Source of the DNA: Streptomyces echinatus
Lineage (GTDB): Bacteria; Actinomycetota; Actinomycetes; Streptomycetales; Streptomycetaceae
DNA length: 64,000 nt
Direction: 5' to 3'
Assembly: GCF_014203595.1 (NCBI RefSeq)
Contig: NZ_JACHJK010000014.1
Location: forward strand, 210,234 to 274,233
Of the stretch, positions 32,543-39,836 are shown one piece after another (within the stretch, counting starts at the first letter, position 1; every line of letters starts with the position of its first letter). The translations under genes were made by a program, and so were the position numbers. The notes beneath the pieces are model-generated. The model had not been told where the DNA came from. It ran no database searches and saw nothing but the letters and a program-made list of their open reading frames with translations.

Positions 32543-34057
32543 ATGGTGGAACGGTACGTGATGTCCGTCGATCAGGGCACCAACTCGACCCGGTGCATCC
32601 TGTTCGACCACCGCGGGCGGCTCGTCTCGGTCGCGCAGAGGGAACACCAGCAGCACTTCCCCCGGCCGGGATGGGTCGAGCACGACGCGGTCGAGATCTG
32701 GCAGAACCTGCGCCGCGTCGTGCCCGAGGCCCTGTCCGAGGCCGGCATCGACACGGGGCAGGTCGCCGCCATCGGCCTGGCCAACCAGCGCGAGACGACG
32801 GTGCTCTGGGACCGGCGGACCGGCGCCCCGCTGGGCCGGGCGATCGTCTGGCAGGACACGCGTACGGCGCCGCTGGTCGAGGAGCTCCTGCAACGCCCCG
32901 GGGAGGAGTTCTTCCTGGAACGCTGCGCCCTGCCGCCCTCGACCTACTTCTCGGCGCTGCGGATCCGGTGGCTGTTCGACAACGTCAAGGGGGTCGAGCA
33001 GCGCGCCAAGGACGGCGAGGTGCTGTTCGGCACGGTGGAGAGCTGGCTGATCTGGAACCTCACCGGAGGTGCCGACAGCGGACTGCACATCACCGACGCC
33101 ACCAACGCCAGCCGCACGATGCTGATGAACATCCGCACGCTCGCCTGGGACGACGAGCTGCTGGAGTTCTTCGGGGTGCCCCGCTCGATGCTGCCCGAGA
33201 TCCGGTCGTCCGCCGAGCTGTACGGTGAGGCCCGCTCACTGCTGCCGGGCGTCTCCCTCACGGCCGCCCTCGGCGACCAGCAGGCCGCCCTCTTCGGCCA
33301 GACCTGCTTCTCCCCGGGCGAGGCGAAGTGCACCTACGGAACGGGCAGCTTCCTGCTCCTGAACACGGGGGCCGACGTGGTGCGGTCCCGGCACGGACTG
33401 CTCACGACCGTCGCCTACAAGATCGGCGACCAGCCGCCGGCCTACGCCCTGGAGGGGTCGATCGCCATCACCGGGGCCCTCGTCCAGTGGTTCCGTGACC
33501 GCCTCGGCCTGATCAGCAGCGCCCCGGAGATCGAGACCCTCGCGCGGACGGTCGAGGACAACGGCGGCTGCTACATCGTCCCCGCCTTCTCGGGCCTGTT
33601 CGCGCCCCGCTGGCGCAGCGACGCACGCGGGGTCATCGTCGGCCTCACCTCGTACATCACCAAGGGGCATCTGGCGCGGGCCGTACTGGAGGCCACGGGG
33701 TGGCAGACCCGGGAGGTCGTCGACGCCATGAACGCCGACTCCTCGGTCTCCCTGCAGCAGCTCAAGGTGGACGGCGGCATGACCGCGGACAACCTGCTCA
33801 TGCAGTTCGTCGCCGACGTGCTCGACGTGCCCGTGGTGCGGCCCATGGTCGCCGAGACCGTCTCCCTCGGCGCCGCCTACGCGGCCGGGCTCGCCGCCGG
33901 CTACTGGCCCGATCTGGAGGTGCTGCGCCGCAACTGGCACCGGGCCGCCCAGTGGCTGCCCGACATGGACCCGGAGCGGCGGGAGGCGGAGTACGACAAC
34001 TGGCAGCGGGCCGTCGAACGGTCCCTCGGCTGGGTCCGACCGCCCCGCTCCCCCTGA
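32543..34057 (+). CDS. glpK: Glycerol kinase
   Basis: 504 residues, full length for GlpK. FGGY-type ATPase domains: SVDQGTNSTRCILFD (phosphate 1), QRETTVLWDRRTG and AIVWQDTRT (glycerol-binding segment), GTVESWLIWNLTGG, CTYGTGSFLLLNTG, and VDGGMTADNLLMQFVADVL (adenosine site). It phosphorylates glycerol at the cytoplasmic face to sn-glycerol 3-phosphate. ATG at 32543. Cotranscription with the GylR-like regulator is likely. No glycerol facilitator or glycerol-3-phosphate dehydrogenase is adjacent, unlike the gylCABX operon. Confidence 0.95.
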   Translation: MVERYVMSVDQGTNSTRCILFDHRGRLVSVAQREHQQHFPRPGWVEHDAVEIWQNLRRVVPEALSEAGIDTGQVAAIGLANQRETTVLWDRRTGAPLGRAIVWQDTRTAPLVEELLQRPGEEFFLERCALPPSTYFSALRIRWLFDNVKGVEQRAKDGEVLFGTVESWLIWNLTGGADSGLHITDATNASRTMLMNIRTLAWDDELLEFFGVPRSMLPEIRSSAELYGEARSLLPGVSLTAALGDQQAALFGQTCFSPGEAKCTYGTGSFLLLNTGADVVRSRHGLLTTVAYKIGDQPPAYALEGSIAITGALVQWFRDRLGLISSAPEIETLARTVEDNGGCYIVPAFSGLFAPRWRSDARGVIVGLTSYITKGHLARAVLEATGWQTREVVDAMNADSSVSLQQLKVDGGMTADNLLMQFVADVLDVPVVRPMVAETVSLGAAYAAGLAAGYWPDLEVLRRNWHRAAQWLPDMDPERREAEYDNWQRAVERSLGWVRPPRSP

Positions 34058-34083
34058 CCGAGCACGCCCACACGGACCCCGGC

Positions 34084-34200
34084 GACCGGACAGCGCCTTG
34101 ACAACCCGGCGACCGGACGGCGCCCTGGCGACACGGCGACCGGACGCCGCTACGACACGGTGACGGTGACCGGACGGCCATGGCTGCGCTGCGACCGGAC
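34084..34200. repeat. Irregular tandem repeat in the 544-base gap after glpK
   Basis: GACCGGAC recurs at 34084, 34111, 34138, 34168 and 34193, spaced 27, 27, 30 and 25 bases, each within a larger CGGCGACCGGACGGCGCC-like unit. The remainder of the gap 34058-34601 is GC-rich without a convincing gene; the open frames there have poor codon usage and no homology that I recognise. Confidence 0.6.
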
Positions 34201-34601
34201 GCCCTCGGCACCTCAGCGGTGGGACGCCCTCGCCGCATCGGCGGTCGGACGGCCTCGGCGCCGAAGCGGCCGGGACGGACTCCGCGGCTCAGCGGCCCGG
34301 GCCGACACGGGCTTGGCCGGCCGGTGCCGGCCACAGGCCGACGATGGCGTCGGCGAGTCCGGTGGCGACCTCGCTCCAGCCGGCCCGCGGGGGGAGGGCG
34401 CGGCGGTCCTCGCCTTCCTGCCGGCCTCGTTCCTCCCCCGGCACCGCCCGGCCGGCCCGGTTCCGGTTCCGGCCGCCGCCGAGGCGTCGGCCGAGGCGGT
34501 CGCCCGAGGCCGCTCGGGCGCGGCCCGGAGCGCGGGCCCGTTCAGGGGAACCGGGGGTGAAAGGCGCGTGAGGGCGGCGGTGCCGGTCGAGACCTTCTGC
34601 C

Positions 34602-35594
34602 GTGACCGCCGTGCCCCTGCCCCTCGTCGCTCCGATGCTGGCCACCCCCGGCCGCCTGCCGCCCGCCGCCCAGGACGCGCGGTGGGCGTACGAGACCAAG
34701 CAGGACGGCCAGCGGGTGATGGTCTATCTGCCCGGCGACGGCACTGTCCTCCTCCGCGCCCGCTCCGGTGAGGTGATCACCGCGGCGTATCCCGAACTCC
34801 GGCCGCTGGGCGCAGCCCTGGGCACCACGCCCGCCGTGCTGGACGGCGAGGTGCTCGCCCTGGACGAGCAGGGCCGGGCCGACTTCCAGCTGCTGCAGAG
34901 CCGGATGGGATTGGCGCACGCCCCCGCGCGGGCGGCGCGCCGGGCCGCCCGGGTGCCGGTGCACCTGGTGCTGTTCGACGTGCCGTACCTGACGGAGCCG
35001 CTGGTACGGCTGCCGTACGTGCGGCGGCGGGCCCGGCTGGAGGAGCTGGGCCTGGCCGGGCCGTACTGGTCGACGCCGGGCGCCGTGACGGGACACGGCG
35101 CCGAGGCGCTGCGCGCCACCCGGGAGCACGGCCTGGAGGGCCTGGTGTGCAAGCGGCTGGACTCGGTGTACGAGCCCGGCGTCCGCTCCCGCGCCTGGAT
35201 CAAGATCCGGAACATGCGCGCCGAGGACGTGATCGTCGGCGGCTGGCTGCCCGGCAAGGGCCGGCTGACCGGCCTGCCGGGAGCGGTGCTGGTCGGCCAG
35301 CGTGACGCGGACGGCCGGCTGCGCTACGTCGGCGGGGTCGGCACCGGCTGGAGCGAGGCGGAACGCGTCCGGTTGGCGGAACTGCTCCGGGACGCGGCGA
35401 GCGAAAGCTGCCCCTTCGTCCCGGCGCCGCGGATCGCGGAGGCACGCTGGGTGCTGCCCCGCCTGGTGGGCGAGGTCAGCTACAGCACCCGGACCCGCAA
35501 CGGCATGCTCCGCCAGCCGTCCTGGCTCCGCCTGCGCCCGGACCTCACCCCCGAGGAGTCGGCGGCGGACCTGCCGCGGGACACCGGCCCCTGA
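34602..35594 (+). CDS. ATP-dependent DNA ligase, minimal LigD/LigC-like ligase domain
   Basis: 330 residues from a GTG. Adenylation motif I is ETKQDGQRVMVY, with nucleophile Lys33. Further motifs are DGEVLALDEQGRADFQ (motif III region), GLEGLVCKRLDSVYEPG (motif IV) and RSRAWIKIRN (motif V). The C-terminal OB domain contains YVGGVGTGWSE and PSWLRLRPDL. It has no polymerase or phosphoesterase domain. Likely ligates nicks or double-strand ends in non-homologous end joining together with Ku and separate partners such as the phosphoesterase at 22734. Confidence 0.93.
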   Translation: MTAVPLPLVAPMLATPGRLPPAAQDARWAYETKQDGQRVMVYLPGDGTVLLRARSGEVITAAYPELRPLGAALGTTPAVLDGEVLALDEQGRADFQLLQSRMGLAHAPARAARRAARVPVHLVLFDVPYLTEPLVRLPYVRRRARLEELGLAGPYWSTPGAVTGHGAEALRATREHGLEGLVCKRLDSVYEPGVRSRAWIKIRNMRAEDVIVGGWLPGKGRLTGLPGAVLVGQRDADGRLRYVGGVGTGWSEAERVRLAELLRDAASESCPFVPAPRIAEARWVLPRLVGEVSYSTRTRNGMLRQPSWLRLRPDLTPEESAADLPRDTGP

Positions 35595-35750
35595 CACCGA
35601 ATCAGCCCCACCCGACGAAACCACCACACGACGCCGGCCCCGGGCCGGCGTGGCCTTCATACCGAGGCTCGTCGACGGCCCACCCCCGGATCGGGAACCG
35701 AGACGCTGTCGTAGCGCCGCCGCGATCGCGCGAGGTGGCGGGGGACGGCT

Positions 35751-36365
35751 TCACGTCTCCGGCAGTGTCTCCGGCAGGCCCAGTGCCGCGGCGACGTGGC
35801 GCCAGATCGCGGTGAGGGCCCGGTCCAGGGTGACGGTGGGATCGCGGAGCATCAGGCGGATGCCGTAGCCGTCGCTGAGGGACAGCACCAGGGTGCTGAG
35901 GTCGTCCACGTCGGTCGGGGTGAACTCGCCCGACTCGATGCCGCGGCGCACCGCGCCGGCCACCCAGGCGTGCAGCTGGGCGTACAGGTCGACGGCGAAG
36001 GCGCGGGTCGTCTCGTCGCGCAGGGCCCGGGCCCACAGTTCCTGCCACAGCCGCCAGTCCTGGTGCAGTTCGGGATCGGTCGGCAGGAGGTTGCGCAGGA
36101 TGCGGGCGAGGACGACCGCCGCGGGCGCGGTGTCCACGTCGCGTTCGGCGTCCAGGGCGGTGTGGGCGAAGGAGTGGGTCATCGCCTCGGTGAACAGCTT
36201 CTCGCGCGTGTCGAAGTGGTAGTGCAGCAGCGCCGTCGACACCCCGGCCCGCTCCGCCACCATGCGCATCCGGATCTTCTCGAAACCGGCCTCGGCGATC
36301 ACCTCGCACGCCGCGGTCAGGATGCGCTCGCGCGTCTCGGCCGTGCTGCGCACCTTGGTCGGCAC
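35751..36365 (-). CDS. TetR-family regulator, candidate regulator of the divergent amine/acyl-CoA operons
   Basis: 204 residues from the GTG at 36363-36365 (GGGGAGCCGCAG upstream); an ATG at 36416 would overlap the preceding gene. The HTH is TRERILTAACEVIAEAGFEKIRMRMVAERAGVSTALLHYHFDTREKLF (positions about 11-58, key ALLHYHF). The C-terminal ligand domain (DPELHQDWRLWQELWARAL) resembles the BetI-type C-terminal family, whose founding member senses choline. It is the last gene of the leftward operon and the best candidate for binding the paired TTAGTCAG operators at 44.3 kb; this is inference. Confidence 0.88.
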   Translation of the reverse strand: MPTKVRSTAETRERILTAACEVIAEAGFEKIRMRMVAERAGVSTALLHYHFDTREKLFTEAMTHSFAHTALDAERDVDTAPAAVVLARILRNLLPTDPELHQDWRLWQELWARALRDETTRAFAVDLYAQLHAWVAGAVRRGIESGEFTPTDVDDLSTLVLSLSDGYGIRLMLRDPTVTLDRALTAIWRHVAAALGLPETLPET

Positions 36366-36412
36366 CCTGCGGCTCCCCTCGTCCGGTGTTCGTACGCCGT
36401 GACCATTTTCCC

Positions 36413-37315
36413 TCACGACCGCTCCGCCGGTACGGCCGTCTCGTTCCGCGGCCGCGCCGGGTAGGTGTGGAAGCCGCGTCCGGACTTCCGTCCCAGCAGG
36501 CCCGCCTCCACCATGCGGGACAGCAGGGGCGGCGGCGCGTAGAGCGGCTCGCGGAACTCGGCGTACAGCGACTCGGCGATGGCCCGCGTGGTGTCGAGGC
36601 CGATCAGGTCGGTCAGGGCGAGCGGGCCGAGCGGGTGGGCGCAGCCCAGGACCATGCCCCGGTCGATGTCCTCGGCGCTCGCACTGCCGGCCTCCACCAT
36701 GCGGATGGCGGCCAGCAGGTAGGGGACGAGCAGCGCGTTGACGACGAATCCGGCCCGGTCCCGGGTGCGTACGACCTCCTTGCCGAGCCTGCCCGTCACG
36801 AAGGTCTCGGCCCGCGTCAGGGTGTCGGCCGAGGTGAGCAGGGAGGGGACGAGTTCGACCAGGGTCAGTACCGGTACGGGGTTGAAGAAGTGCACGCCCA
36901 CGACGTGTTCCGGGCGGCCGGTCGCGGCGGCGAGCCGGATCACCGGTATGGAGGAGGTGTTGGTCGCCAGGAGGGCGTGGCCGTCGGTGAGGACGGAGTC
37001 CAGGCGGGTGAAGACGTCGGTCTTGAGGCGTTCGTCCTCCGCCACGGCCTCGACCACCAGGTCGCGGTCGTGCAGCGCTTCCAGTTGGTCGGTCACCGTG
37101 ATCAGGCCCGCGGCGGCCGCGCGTCCCTCCGCCGTGAGCCGGCCGCGCGCGGCGGCCCGGTCGAGCGAGCGGTCGATGCGGAGGCGGCCCGCGCGGGCCG
37201 CCTCCGCGTCGCGTTCCACCACGGTGACCGGCAGGCCGGCCCGCGCACAGACCTCCGCGATGCCCGCACCCATCAGGCCGCAGCCGACGACTCCGACGCG
37301 TTCGATGTCGGTCAT
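36413..37315 (-). CDS. 3-hydroxyacyl-CoA (3-hydroxybutyryl-CoA) dehydrogenase
   Basis: 300 residues. Rossmann motif VGVVGCGLMGAGIAEVCARAG, NAD-ribose acid (VVERD), NTSSIPV, and the HFFNPVPVLTLVELV signature containing the catalytic His; the C-domain ends in KSGRGFHTY. Oxidises L-3-hydroxyacyl-CoA to 3-ketoacyl-CoA with NAD+. It is 34 bases downstream of the acyl-CoA dehydrogenase gene in the same operon. An enoyl-CoA hydratase, which should act between the two, is absent from the operon. Confidence 0.93.
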   Translation of the reverse strand: MTDIERVGVVGCGLMGAGIAEVCARAGLPVTVVERDAEAARAGRLRIDRSLDRAAARGRLTAEGRAAAAGLITVTDQLEALHDRDLVVEAVAEDERLKTDVFTRLDSVLTDGHALLATNTSSIPVIRLAAATGRPEHVVGVHFFNPVPVLTLVELVPSLLTSADTLTRAETFVTGRLGKEVVRTRDRAGFVVNALLVPYLLAAIRMVEAGSASAEDIDRGMVLGCAHPLGPLALTDLIGLDTTRAIAESLYAEFREPLYAPPPLLSRMVEAGLLGRKSGRGFHTYPARPRNETAVPAERS

Positions 37316-37349
37316 CCGAGCTTCCCTTCGATCCGTGTCGGCCGGTGTG

Positions 37350-38522
37350 TCAGGCGGTGGGCAGGTCCAGGACGCCGGTGCCGCGGCGGACGAGTTCGTT
37401 GGCGATGATCAGCCGCTGGATCTCGGAGGTGCCCTCCCAGATGCGGTCCACGCGCAGCTCCCGGTAGAGCCGCTCGACGGCGTACGAGCGGTCGTAGCCA
37501 CGGCCGCCGTGGATCTGGAGGCACCGGTCGATCACCCGGCCCGAGGCCTCGCTCGCCGAGAGTTTGGCGATGGCCGCCTTGGCGTGCAGCCGCTTGCGGT
37601 CCTCGGCCGAGGCACGGTCGATCTCCCAGGCGACCTGGTGGGTGTAGGCGCGGTTGACGGCGATGTCGACGGCGCTGTCGGCGAGCATGCCCTGGATCAG
37701 CTGGTACGAGGCGATGGGCGACCCGAACTGCTCGCGCTCCACGGCCCAGTCACGGGACAGCTCCAGGGCCCGCTCGGCCGCGCCGGTGGTGCGGGCGGCG
37801 ATCATCAGGCGCTCCTCGGTGAACCAGGAGCGGGTGATGTCGTAGCCCGCGCCGATGCCGCCGAGCACGGCGTCCTCGTCCACCTGGACGTCGGTGAAGG
37901 TGAACTCTGGGTGCTCGTAGACGAAGGTGTGCATGAAGCGCGGCACGCGGGTCATCTCGATGCCGGGCGTGTCCTTGTCCACCAGGAACAGGGTCGGGGC
38001 GCGCTCGGGGCCCGCCGCGGCGAGGACGATCATGAAGTCGGCGTGGTCGCCGACGGTCACGAACCACTTCTCGCCGTTCAGGACCCAGCCCCGGTCGTTC
38101 CTGGTGGCGGTGGTGGCGAGGTTCTGCGGGTCCGAGCCGGCGCCGGGCTCGGTCACGGCGTAGCAGTCCCGCCGCTCGCCCCGGATCACCGGGACCAGGA
38201 ACCGCTCGCGCTGCTCGGGCGTGCAGAACCGCAGGGCGTTGGCGGGCCGCCACACCATGTCCCACAGGGCCCCGGTGAGGCGCCCCAGTTCCTCCTGCAC
38301 GGTGACCTGTTCGGCGATGGTGAGGCCGGCGCCGCCCCACTCGGCCGGCATGTTGACGGCCTGGAGCCCCGCGTCGAGGACGGCGTCCCGGATCTTGGCG
38401 TGGGCGTCGGCGGGCAGGCCGTTGTTCTCCTCGCACTCCAGCTCGTAGGCGGCGATGAGGTCGGTGAGGGCACGCGCGTCGGCCTTGAGCTGTACCTGGC
38501 GCGGGGTGAGACGGAAGTCCAT
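37350..38522 (-). CDS. Acyl-CoA dehydrogenase, copy 1
   Basis: 390 residues with all ACAD landmarks: AVTEPGAGSDPQ (flavin/substrate signature 1), GWVLNGEKWFVT, the helical C-domain with ASEASGRVIDRCLQIHGGRGYDRSY (positions about 335-359), and the catalytic base Glu in IWEGTSEIQ. It transfers electrons from acyl-CoA to FAD and on to ETF. Exactly the same length as the next gene upstream and highly similar from about residue 60 onward, so the pair arose by tandem duplication. The N-terminal 60 residues diverge most. Confidence 0.94.
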   Translation of the reverse strand: MDFRLTPRQVQLKADARALTDLIAAYELECEENNGLPADAHAKIRDAVLDAGLQAVNMPAEWGGAGLTIAEQVTVQEELGRLTGALWDMVWRPANALRFCTPEQRERFLVPVIRGERRDCYAVTEPGAGSDPQNLATTATRNDRGWVLNGEKWFVTVGDHADFMIVLAAAGPERAPTLFLVDKDTPGIEMTRVPRFMHTFVYEHPEFTFTDVQVDEDAVLGGIGAGYDITRSWFTEERLMIAARTTGAAERALELSRDWAVEREQFGSPIASYQLIQGMLADSAVDIAVNRAYTHQVAWEIDRASAEDRKRLHAKAAIAKLSASEASGRVIDRCLQIHGGRGYDRSYAVERLYRELRVDRIWEGTSEIQRLIIANELVRRGTGVLDLPTA

Positions 38523-38571
38523 GGAAGTCCTCGCTGTGAAGGTGATGGGGTGCGACGGGGCTCGGAAGCGG

Positions 38572-39744
38572 TCAGGGCGTGGGCAGGGCCAGGGCGCTGG
38601 TGCCGCGCTTGATCAGCTCGTTGGCGATGATCAGCCGCTGGATCTCGGAGGTGCCCTCCCAGATCCGGTCGACGCGCAGTTCGCGGTACATGCGCTCGAC
38701 GGCGTAGGAACGGTCGTAGCCGCGCCCGCCGAAGATCTGCAGGCAGCGGTCGGCGACCCGGCCGGCCGCCTCGCTGGCGGCGAGCTTGGCGGTGGAGGCC
38801 TTGGCGTGCAGGGTCTTGCGGTCGGTGCCGGGCTGGTCGGCCTCCCAGGCGACCTGGTGGGTGTAGGCGCGGTTGACGGCGATGTCCACGGCGCAGTCGG
38901 CGAGCATCCCCTGGATCAGCTGGTACGAGGCGATCGGCGACCCGAACTGCTCCCGTTCGACGGCCCAGTCCCGGGCCAGTTGCAGGGCCCGCTCGGCCGC
39001 GCCGACCGTGCGTGCCGCGATCATCAGGCGTTCGTCGGTGAACCACTCCTTGGTCAGCTCGTAGCCCTTGCCGACGCCGCCGAGCACGTCCTCGTCGGCG
39101 ACGAAGACGTCGGTGAAGGTGAACTCGGGGTGCCCGTTGACCGCGGAGTGCATGAAGCGGGGCAGCCGGGTCATCTCCACGCCGGGCGCGGCCTTGTCGA
39201 CGAAGAACAGCGTGGCCAGCCGCTCGGGACCGGCGTCCGCCTGCACCAGCAGGAAGTCGGCGACGTCGCCGCAGGTGACGAACCACTTCTCGCCGTTGAG
39301 GAGCCAGCCGCCGTCGGTCCGGGTGGCGGTGGAGGTACCGGAGGACGGGTCGGATCCGGCGCCGGGCTCGGTGACGGCGAACGCATCGAACTTCTCGGCC
39401 CGGATCACGGGCAGCAGGTACTTCTCGCGCTGCCGTTCGTCGCCGTAGGCGAGGACGTTGGCGGGCCGCCAGGGGATGTCCCACAGGCAGTTGGTGACCT
39501 TGCCGAACTCCTCCTCGACGATGACCTGGTCGAGCAGGCTCAGTCCGGCGCCGCCCCACTCGGCGGGCATGTTGATGGCGTAGACGCCGGCGTCCATGGC
39601 GGCCCGGGTCAGCTCGGTGACGAGCTCCTGCGGCAGCGGGCCGCCGGCCTGCTCGGACTGGTCCTCGTACCGCATCAGCAGCCGGGCGTACTCGGCGGCA
39701 CGGCGCTTGAGGTCGGCCTGTTCGGGGGTGTAGCGCAGGTCCAT
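38572..39744 (-). CDS. Acyl-CoA dehydrogenase, copy 2
   Basis: 390 residues. AVTEPGAGSDPS, GWLLNGEKWFVT, RVADRCLQIFGGRGYDRSY and IWEGTSEIQ (catalytic Glu) are intact. Compared with its neighbour, the N-terminal helices (RAAEYARLLMRYEDQSEQA) and the cap near residue 145 differ, suggesting a different chain or side-group preference. The two may act on successive intermediates or form a heteromer. The start is the ATG at 39742-39744. The gap to the CoA-ligase gene upstream is 92 bases. Confidence 0.94.
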   Translation of the reverse strand: MDLRYTPEQADLKRRAAEYARLLMRYEDQSEQAGGPLPQELVTELTRAAMDAGVYAINMPAEWGGAGLSLLDQVIVEEEFGKVTNCLWDIPWRPANVLAYGDERQREKYLLPVIRAEKFDAFAVTEPGAGSDPSSGTSTATRTDGGWLLNGEKWFVTCGDVADFLLVQADAGPERLATLFFVDKAAPGVEMTRLPRFMHSAVNGHPEFTFTDVFVADEDVLGGVGKGYELTKEWFTDERLMIAARTVGAAERALQLARDWAVEREQFGSPIASYQLIQGMLADCAVDIAVNRAYTHQVAWEADQPGTDRKTLHAKASTAKLAASEAAGRVADRCLQIFGGRGYDRSYAVERMYRELRVDRIWEGTSEIQRLIIANELIKRGTSALALPTP

Positions 39745-39836
39745 GGGTGCCTCTTGTTTCCGGGAGACGGGGTGCGGGGGCGGGTGGCCCGGGCCGGTGG
39801 GTCCGGACCGCTGGTCCGGCCGGGGGCGCGGTCCGG

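Noticed and set aside
34160..34771. Open frames in the gap between glpK and the ligase gene
   Set aside because: No family similarity and atypical composition; generated by GC-rich repeats.
36366..36416. ATG start of the TetR gene at 36416
   Set aside because: It would overlap the end of the 3-hydroxyacyl-CoA dehydrogenase gene and has no ribosome site; the GTG at 36363-36365 has GGGGAG at good spacing.
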